The notes beneath the pieces are model-generated. The model saw nothing but the letters and a program-made list of their open reading frames with translations. It had not been told where the DNA came from and ran no database searches. Positions 1 through 7,100 of a DNA stretch of 16,232 nucleotides are shown in pieces (position 1 is the stretch's first letter; every line of letters begins with the position of its first letter). Where the stretch lies: the NCBI GenBank assembly GCA_028565715.1, contig JAOXYC010226459.1, forward strand, positions 1 through 16,232, read 5' to 3'. Both the position numbers and the translations under genes were made by a program. Origin of the DNA: Phoronis pallida (taxonomy: Eukaryota; Phoronida; Phoronidae).

Positions 1-74
1 TTCTTCGACCGAATGCCACTAACAGCTACGTTAGATGATTGTAAACCAGACGGAACATTTCCGGGAATTACTAC
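1..74 (+). CDS. MAO: MAO exon (5'-partial), TLDD motif
   Basis: Reading frame 1 gives [18 protein letters not shown] and continues to a GTGAGT donor at 75. TLDD-KPDG is characteristic of MAO just before the C-terminal half of the substrate domain. The exon starts before the window. It ends with two bases of a Thr codon, completed by the next exon. Confidence 0.88.
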
Positions 75-2942
75 GTGAGTTGATATGTCTTTTAATATGT
101 CACATTTAGTAAATATCTTTGTTATAGTTTGAGCAAATTTTGCTAAAAATTAGAATTGCCATTTCGCAGTCTTGTTTCTGTATAAGCCTAATGTATGTAA
201 GTGCAAATTCAAAGTGCAGAATTTGACGCCCAAGAAATAAAAGCAGTTAAAAATTCAAATATTTAATGACTCATTGATACAAACCAGGAAACGTTTCAAT
301 CGTCTTGTTTCTATTCTAGCTTTGTATGCGGAGACGGTGCTCGACAAATGTCAAAGATGACCAAAGCGGAGAGGCAAAAAATTACGTGTGAAAACTTCGC
401 AAAAGTCTGGAACTCGGATGAACTTTTACAAGTAAGTAAAAAAAGTCTCGACATGTATTCGATTTTGATGACAGGCGATAAAAGGCAGAAGGTAAAAATG
501 TAGCGCAGTTGATTGGATCAAGCAGATATGAAATTTCGATTAAATTATTATACAGACTTGTCTTTGAAAATAAGCATGATGAATGGACAGGAATAGGATC
601 ATTCGCGCCAAATTAAAAAGGCGACTTCGGCTTTTTCAGTTATATTCGAAGAAGTAGAACTGAAAGGAAGGAAATGATAACAATTTCCTCTTACACTGAA
701 TTTTTTCCCGCCTTTGCAGCCTGTAGCCTACATTGACCACGACTGGGCGACTGAACCATACACAGGGGGGTGTTACACGGCAACGTATCCACCGGGTGTC
801 ATGTCCAGATACGGCAGGTAAGTTACTTGTATGCCAATGAGGTTGATCATAACTGGGGAAAACTCCCATTTATCGACGTGTTTGTCTGTTATTATCTTGT
901 GATAAAAATTTTCCGAATAATTATGATTTTTAAAACACCCTCCTAGTTCAATATGGCCAATTTTCAACATTGAAACAATTTCATAAGGTCAATTATCAAA
1001 GAAACGATATTTGCACTCAACATGAACTGACAACGTTTTTCCTTTCAGTGAAATTCGGAAACCTCACGGCCGTGTTTATTTCGCGGGCACGGAGACGGCC
1101 ACCCATTGGGCGGGGTACATGGAGGGTGCCGTGCAGAGTGGTGAGAGAGCGGCTAGGGAGGTGAGTGAAGAGAAGGGCAGAATTTAGTAAGCGTAACACT
1201 TAGGCATGTGAAAAGAATATGTTTATGATATCGTGAAACACTTGGTGCAATATCTTACTAAAGAATAAATCAATCGGATGAATATCATTAATTTTGAAAA
1301 TATAGAATTTGGAACTTGACTGAAAAATGTTCTGTCTTTCCAAAATGTATCACCTTTGGCCAGTAAATGCATACCTTTATTTGTGATACTGAAAAATATG
1401 TAAATAAATAAAAGACGGTTAAAAAGTCGGTACATATTAAAAATGTAAAACCAGACGTTCCGGGCGTTGGCCCTTCCTGATTTGCCTTTTAATCTACCAC
1501 TGAGGAACATGGTCTGGTTTTACATTTTTAATATATACTGACTTTTTAACCGTCTTCTATTTATTTAGTTATACATATGTTATACAAGTCAGTACCGGCA
1601 CTTCATATATTTGAAAAATATGTATTTACCTGATAGTTGATTATTACTCAATGCGTTATATTAATAATTAATTTTAGGCATATTATAGTTAACGTTTCTA
1701 TTTTTTATGCCCGAATTAAAGGATTAACGTAAACTATGTGGTTGACAGTTGTTTTCGTTTAAGACCACGCCTATCATGAACCCATGTCTGGATCATTCCT
1801 ATGCTTAACTAATGCAAATGTGGCCTCTCAAAAACGCCGAGTATGCCTACGGTAGAAGCCCGCAATTTTCGGTCACTTGAAAATTAATTCCAATTAGTTC
1901 AACATTGCCTTCGTTCTCCCTTGTGACATCTTAATCTTGCTTTATTGTTTTATAACTGATTTTCAGATCTTGTTTGCCGCGGGTAAGATAAGAAAGGATG
2001 AAATTTGGCAGGACGAGCCAGAGTCTAAGGTATGTTATTTTTTGGTAGTGCATCTGACGGCAAGCATGGAGACCTGGGTTCGATTCCCGGATCAGTTGAA
2101 GTCTAGTTTTGGTGTGCAAATCGGGGTGCAAATGTCCGTTGCAGTTGCTCTATTTTCATGGCAAGCTTTTATCGCTTTTTATCTATGGAAAAATTGTGAG
2201 AAAGGATCGTGGAATAAGTTTGATAAAATACACGGTATTCAATCATTGCCAATCGCTTGGGCAGATGCACTTTTTTAAATTATCGAAGATTAGACAATTT
2301 CGGGTGGTATCAGAGACCGTAAATATAGAGACTGTCAACACTAAAGTGTTGCCGTGTAAAAAAGCGTGCGCGCGAGTTATGCTTAGTTGCTTACAGCCGG
2401 GGCGCTACTAGCGGTGCCTATTGGACGCAAAGGAACTTCTTAGCCGTAAGCAGAAAACAAAGGGGGATCGGACAACTTTGGGCTGCAATAACTTTCGAAA
2501 CAATTGACGAAATATTGCTGGAATGGCAATTATTTGATATGTCAAGTACCAAGATTAGTAAAATCGACACATACAATTGAAGAGACAAGAATTAAAAATC
2601 AATGCACGCAGTAATCGTGAGAGTTGGCCGTCTTATCAATTATAAGGTCTTTGGTGATATCACGGTAGAAAGTACTAGAAACTAGCCATTTTGGCCATTC
2701 TAGAAATAATCATTTTCGTTTTATTTTCTATACAGGAAGTGCCAGAAAACCCTTTCGATTTAAACATCTTTGAGCGACACTCCCCGTCATCCAAGGAACT
2801 ACTGACTGGAGTTTTCTACGGTTTATGTGCATTTGGAGCAGCCTATAAACTACGAAAAGAACAAAACAGTTTAGAAACCTGGACAAAATGGTTTCTTGGA
2901 AATGTTGGGAAGCCATTTGAGTTTATAGCAAAACTTCGTTAA
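1..2942 (+). CDS. MAO: Monoamine oxidase (flavin-containing amine oxidase), last six exons
   Basis: Six exons (1-74, 320-431, 720-817, 1049-1160, 1967-2029, 2736-2942) join in phase into 221 residues ending at TAA. MAO oxidatively deaminates biogenic amines (serotonin, dopamine, tyramine) using covalently bound FAD on the outer mitochondrial membrane. Seen here: TLDDCKPDG, then [12 protein letters not shown], whose Cys matches the FAD-linking cysteine of MAO-A/B and whose Tyr matches one wall of the aromatic cage; [18 protein letters not shown], whose Tyr in GYMEGA matches the second cage tyrosine; the [10 protein letters not shown] segment; and a hydrophobic anchor near the C-terminus. All introns are GT-AG. 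The FAD dinucleotide-binding N-terminus lies upstream of base 1. Amine oxidases of the LSD1 or polyamine type fit less well, because they lack this GGCY-GYMEGA-tail-anchor arrangement. The MAO call is firm; the A or B subtype cannot be assigned and is not expected outside vertebrates. Confidence 0.93.
320..431 (+). CDS. MAO: MAO exon, FVCGDGAR segment
   Basis: The acceptor is TTCTATTCTAG and the donor GTAAGT at 432. The exon has one base completing the split Thr codon, then 37 codons from [10 protein letters not shown] to NSDELLQ. It corresponds to the MAO segment with the K-x-E-R helix and the C-x-x-(F/Y)AKV stretch. It ends in phase 0. Confidence 0.9.
432..719 (+). other. MAO intron, nothing recognised
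   Basis: A 288-base intron between the FVCGDGAR and GGCY exons, with a good GTAAGT donor and a pyrimidine-rich acceptor tract. No repeat or RNA gene was seen. Confidence 0.7.
720..817 (+). CDS. MAO: MAO exon with the FAD-linking cysteine (GGCY)
   Basis: The acceptor is CCTTTGCAG and the donor GTAAGTT at 818. It encodes [19 protein letters not shown] and continues to SRYG. The Cys of GGCY is the residue that in characterised MAO forms the 8-alpha-thioether bond to FAD, and the following Tyr lines the aromatic cage. The exon ends with two bases of a Ser codon. Confidence 0.95.
1049..1160 (+). CDS. MAO: MAO exon with GTETATHW and GYMEGA motifs
   Basis: The acceptor is TTTCCTTTCAG and the donor GTGAGT at 1161. 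After one base completing Ser come 37 codons, [13 protein letters not shown] through [21 protein letters not shown] is the conserved flavin-contacting block of MAO. The Tyr in GYMEGA is the second aromatic-cage position. The exon ends in phase 0. Confidence 0.96.
1391..1580. repeat. Foldback (MITE-like) element in MAO intron
   Basis: Arms 1394-1456 and 1512-1578 are reverse complements with a few mismatches. The perfect stretches include GACGGTTAAAAAGTC and the block ending AAAATGTAAAACCAGAC. The spacer is about 55 bases, and GTTCC/GGAAC extend the stem inward. The element is about 190 bp with no protein coding. Ends and target duplication are not clear. It lies in the 806-base intron 1161-1966, where nothing else was recognised. 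Confidence 0.82.
1967..2029 (+). CDS. MAO: MAO exon, [10 protein letters not shown] segment
   Basis: A 21-codon exon, [20 protein letters not shown] plus Lys, lies between acceptor TGATTTTCAG and donor GTATGT at 2030. The IW-x-x-EPES pattern is the conserved MAO linker between the catalytic body and the membrane anchor. Both ends are phase 0, so skipping this exon would keep the frame. Confidence 0.93.
2044..2098 (+). repeat. 5'-truncated tRNA-derived SINE fragment
   Basis: It contains GGTTCGATTCC, a perfect pol III B box, in CTGGGTTCGATTCCCGGATC, and aligns with the 3' half of the tRNA-like sequence at 13658-13729. The A-box half is missing. The copy begins only about 14 bases after the MAO donor at 2030. 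The rest of this 706-base intron (2030-2735) shows nothing recognisable. Confidence 0.65.
2736..2942 (+). CDS. MAO: MAO terminal coding exon, membrane anchor and C-terminal tail
   Basis: The acceptor is TTTTCTATACAG. The exon has 68 codons and a TAA stop. Residues 11-15 of the exon (IFERH) match the conserved FLERH-type segment. Residues about 22-37 ([16 protein letters not shown]) form the single hydrophobic helix that anchors MAO in the outer mitochondrial membrane. A further tail of about 31 residues, [12 protein letters not shown] to EFIAKLR, is basic and partly amphipathic, and appears longer than the short tails of the vertebrate enzymes as I recall them. Confidence 0.92.
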   Translation, partial: EVPENPFDLNIFERHSPSSKELLTGVFYGLCAFGAAYKLRKEQNSLETWTKWFLGNVGKPFEFIAKLR

Positions 2943-3256
2943 ATTAGTGAAGATAATTCTGTTTTACAAAATTGAAATTGATGAAGCACGAAAGCAATTA
3001 ATCAAAAAACTGAGAAAAACTCCGACAAGATTGAAAACAGGAAAGTACAAATTTAAAAACAAAATAATCATTACGCGGTTGTGATAAGATAGGAAAAAGC
3101 ACAGAAAGAATTATTGAAGTAGGCCTAATAAGTCTAATTTACAAAAAAAGTGGCAGTTGCCACAATTCTTTTTTAATTAATTGCTTAACTGTAATGTTTT
3201 GTATGCAGTATAACTGTAAAGTGATCATGCAAGTTGCTTATAATGTAAAATGATAT

Positions 3257-3262
3257 ATTAAA
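3257..3262 (+). terminator. Candidate MAO poly(A) signal (ATTAAA)
   Basis: ATTAAA lies 315 bases after the MAO stop and is followed within 25 bases by the GT-rich stretch TGTTGTTGGT, the usual order of a cleavage signal and downstream element. A plus-strand AATAAA at 3761-3766 is a possible distal alternative. Confidence 0.5.
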
Positions 3263-3543
3263 CTGAAAGTTAATCATTCATGTTGTTGGTTCCACAATAC
3301 ACCATTTCTACTAGACACAATATAGCAAGCAAGTAAAATAACCAAACTCTACAAATGAATGTGTTTATTTACTAAGAATTCCAGCATTCATGTCAACAAC
3401 ATTTTATACATAATTCGTTTTAGCTATACACAATATACATTAACAAATAACAATATTTACAAATTCACTAACAATTTGATTTTCCCAACATTTATAACAA
3501 TTGCAGTTCACAATTTATCAGCCTTTGTCATTTACGAGTTTTT

Positions 3544-3886
3544 AAAGATGCACAAGCCTTATTCATGACCATAAAAGTCATAAAAACAAATTGCAGTGAA
3601 AATTGCTGTACTTATTGTCCTTCAATCATAACACTCAAGACATGCAGCAAATATTTCTGAAAAATTTAAAAGTGGCAAAAAGGACTTTTAACAATTTTAA
3701 AGTTGTGATTGCCCATCCATAGTTATTTTAGACTTGAAAAGTCATTGAGTAATGCATTCAAATAAATTTGTGGAGCCAGAACTTATGGCATATTCGAAGT
3801 ATGGTGCACGCAGTTCTAAATATGCAGGTTTCAATGCAATTTATTTTTATGACTTTTATGGTCATAAATAAGGCTGATGCATCTTT
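3544..3886. repeat. 58-bp inverted repeat between the two gene ends
   Basis: Bases 3544-3601 and 3829-3886 are reverse complements with 53 of 58 matches by eye. The core GACTTTTATGGTCAT is perfect. The spacer is about 227 bases. If WDR24 mRNA reads past the AATAAA at 3910, both arms would lie in its 3' UTR and could form a long hairpin. It may be a MITE-like insertion, but no clear target duplication is visible. Confidence 0.85.
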
Positions 3887-3909
3887 AGGAATTTTGTCTC
3901 CGGTGGAAG

Positions 3910-3915
3910 TTTATT
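3910..3915 (-). terminator. Candidate WDR24 poly(A) signal (AATAAA, proximal)
   Basis: TTTATT on the plus strand reads AATAAA on the WDR24 strand, about 150 bases after the stop. Further AATAAA copies on the same strand occur at 3840-3845 and 3364-3369. The distal one is followed by a T/G-rich stretch, so which is used cannot be decided from sequence alone. Confidence 0.45.
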
Positions 3916-4063
3916 CTCTGTTTTGAATAATGTTAATATAAGCACCATTTTGTCACCACATATATTTCCATGTGCAGTGGCCCGATGTCCACCATGACTG
4001 CAGTCCAAATTACAACCATATCATCACCAACAACATCACCATCATCATGCGACGTCATCAGAA

Positions 4064-4199
4064 TCACCTAAACTCACACAAGTGACCACAGCCTGTTGGG
4101 CATTGCTGACTTTTCATCAGCCATTCTTGAATGTGTTTAAGATGGCCGCCATGACTGCAGCCCTGGCACCATACATACAGTCCTTTTACTGGTAAATGG
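4064..4199 (-). CDS. WDR24: WDR24 exon 17 (second half of zinc domain, stop)
   Basis: The acceptor is TTCTTATTACAG, 1.1 kb beyond exon 16. One base completes Cys755, then [20 protein letters not shown] (C766, C769, H771, H774), [18 protein letters not shown] (C788, C792, H794, C796) and EFR before TGA at 4064-4066. [17 protein letters not shown] and CP-GCGHLCE are near-invariant in WDR24, so the end of the protein is secure. Confidence 0.97.
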
Positions 4200-7100
4200 C
4201 TGTAATAAGAACATAACACAACTTAACAAAAGAAATAAAATGCATAAAATTTCAACCTGAATAAAGTATAATGTATGTTCTAGGCAATACAAGTAAAATA
4301 AAATAAATTAAAATCGCTTTTAAATAAAATCCATACCCCTCCTTTATTACGACGTTTCGATATAAAAACAATATATCATCGTTTCGTACAGACAGTATAA
4401 ATGCATGTCCAAGTATGGATTTTGAAGCAATTTTAATTTATTTCTTTTGAATGGTAAAGTACTGTCGAGTTTATTCTACAATCTTTATTCTACAAAAGGA
4501 GTACAACTGAAGATTTCGGAAAGAGCACCCTGGGCCCTCTTTCAGAACACATTGCCGCTTTTTTGGAAAAGAACTCTTTCAATGATCATGGATTCTTGGG
4601 TACAACAAAACAATTATAAAATTTGAAAATTTGTCTCAAGAAAGAGCGCTCAGGGCCCTCACTCACCCTTGGGCAGAGGTGCCTGTGCCTTCGTTTTGGG
4701 GAAACATTGCTGTTATGTGTTAGCCAAAATGTGCTAAATACTGTTAAAATTCTAATTATGAATGCTAAATTTTCAATATTTGGTAGTTTAGCAGGACTTT
4801 TCTGGTAGAATAATTCTTAAATTCTTGAGGGAATTTTTTTTCACTCTTGGGGGGAAATTTCAGTCTAGAGGGGAATTTCATATGATTTTGGAATAAATTT
4901 GAGAGGGAAAGGTGCCTTGTACCGGCACCAAAATCAGTTCAGTGAGGGCCCTGGGCTGCTCATGGGTGCTCTTTTCATTACCGGCATTTACACTGCTTTA
5001 GGAACGGTGGATCGTAAATTTCAAATTAGCATTCCTGTGACTAAATTTCAATTCAAAAGCGACTGATTAATTCTCTACCCAACTACTGTGTTGACCTCAC
5101 TAGACTTGGCCATAAAGGAAAATGTAAACATAATTATCTCTTTGACTGCAGGGGCACGTTCACATTGCTATTTGTGGAATAAATTACTTATAATGTAATC
5201 GACAAATACCTACCCTTTTAGGGAGTCGGAATGTACATTGTTATGCCGGTAATGTGGTAATTTTCCGAAAGAGTAACGAATTGATTAAAACATACCAAAT
5301 GCTACACATATTGGTCATATGCTTGCATCTATCACACAGCCACCCCGAGCGTAAGAGGGCTTTACTACACCGATGACAAGTTGTATGTACTACTGTTGAT
5401 TGTTGGTTGAGCATCGTGACTGCGGGGTGATTGCTGAGATTGATAACATGTGTCGCCACTGTCCAAAGTTCAAATTTGCCGAGAAGATCTACAGGAAAAA
5501 TAATGAATAGATTAGACGTAAAAAGACTCTCCATTTACCATGTAAGAAAGTATGGAGATAGAATTTGTAAAAATGATTTTCTTTAGTTACAAAATTACCT
5601 ACATCTTTTACACCAGAAACTGATTTTCAGTCAGTAATGATTTAAAAATAATGAGACAATCACTGCACTCCCTTTAAAGAATGCAAGTTATCGTCAAATG
5701 TTTTATACAATCTGAACATCGAGATGTGATTGCACCACCAACCTGGTGAGTTTCGTTTCAAAATCGTGCATGGAAATTTGACAACAGACCTAGATACCCA
5801 AATATGACAAAACTTACCTAAATATGACATAAACCAGTTTTCTCGCGTTCGTTCATCAATATCATTTTTCACCTTGTCACCAAGAACAATGAGAACTGAC
5901 ACTGTAGTCTGTATATCGCCCTAGTAATATAAGAAATTGCTGTTTTGTAGATTTGAAAAAATTATTAAAATCAAACATTTTGAAAGCTTGACTGTTAACA
6001 TAGTTTAAATAAGTATTTCTCAAATAAAGAGAAGAATTAAAATTGGAAAACACCTTTTCTCAAATAATTTCAAAATGTTAATTCTAAACCTGAAAATTGA
6101 CAGACAAATTTGAAGTATGACTCCCTGCTAACGATATATTTGGCAATTATTTTGTTTGGAGTTTAAAACTTCTTAAAACTGATATTGGTTAAAGGGATAT
6201 GTGACGCGTAGTAAAGAGCGGAACTATCTTGTCTCCAAAACCTAATAAAACGGCTACAACTTCATGATTTTACTTTATAAATTGTCATAAGGAACTTGTA
6301 ATATTATAAGACAACACGCGCAAGTTTCAAGCGCTATGACTATAATGGCATATTTTTTAAAATGATTTAAAAATCATCCTTACCTGGTCTGCATAATAGT
6401 GTAACATATCAAGAACTAAATCTGTGAAAGGCCATTGAGGGTACTCAAATGTTAACGAGGTAGACAGCATCTGATCCTGTGCCCGCTTCCCCCCATCACT
6501 CTCACTGTGTGTTTTGAATGTGAACTCCTGCTCATTGATGCTGGACGGCGAATCCGGAGAGTTCTTCATGGAACTCAGGTTCCCACTTTTATCAGCTATT
6601 TCATGTCGCACTTGAAAAGCTTCGCTGGGTAAGATCCAATCCTAAAAAGAGTAAACATATAATAAACCAATTTTCTAATCCAGATTATAACTTTTCCCAC
6701 TGAGGTCTCTTGCATCATCCAATGATTTTATTGGCTTTATGGCACATTTAATAGCTTCAATAGGGTGATCCCATGAATGGTAAGAGTCCTTTGAAAATAA
6801 TGTTATTTCTTTATATTCATTGCATGGTTGTGACTGGGGGGAACTATTTCAAGCTCATCTATTTATCTTATTTAACCCAGAATTCAAACAGTCACTGTAA
6901 AATATTGAAATGACCAAACATAAATAATGCAAAATATGAATTAGAATTTAAAGTTATACATCGCTACTTACGAATGTGAAATTATCAACTATTGAATGAG
7001 GTCAATTGCGTTGGATTTTTTTGTTTCAAATTGCATCCTTACATTCATCTGAACTAAATAAATACTGTCGCGTTGCTTCCTCCGTAAATCTCTATACATG

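Larger units (their letters stand above)
2943..4063. other. Convergent intergenic region (3' UTRs of MAO and WDR24)
   Basis: The stop codons of two converging genes are only 1.1 kb apart. The stretch is AT-rich with no credible coding potential. It holds a candidate plus-strand poly(A) signal at 3257, minus-strand AATAAA sites at 3364-3369, 3840-3845 and 3910-3915, an inverted repeat (3544-3886), and a short degenerate CAY-rich run around 4015-4050 next to the WDR24 stop. The transcripts could end close together or overlap, depending on which signals are used. Confidence 0.7.

Noticed and set aside
970-1164. Plus-strand 64-codon ORF over the [11 protein letters not shown] exon
   Set aside because: Out of frame with the exon, which in the correct frame encodes conserved MAO motifs between good splice sites.
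1937-2411. Two overlapping plus-strand ORFs (113 and 100 codons) around MAO exon 5
   Set aside because: Only bases 1967-2029 match MAO. The rest runs through a splice donor, a tRNA-like fragment and intron sequence, with no domain.
4014-4060. CRISPR-like or coding CAY repeat next to the WDR24 stop
   Set aside because: Only a short degenerate trinucleotide run, with no spacer-repeat structure and lying after the stop codon.
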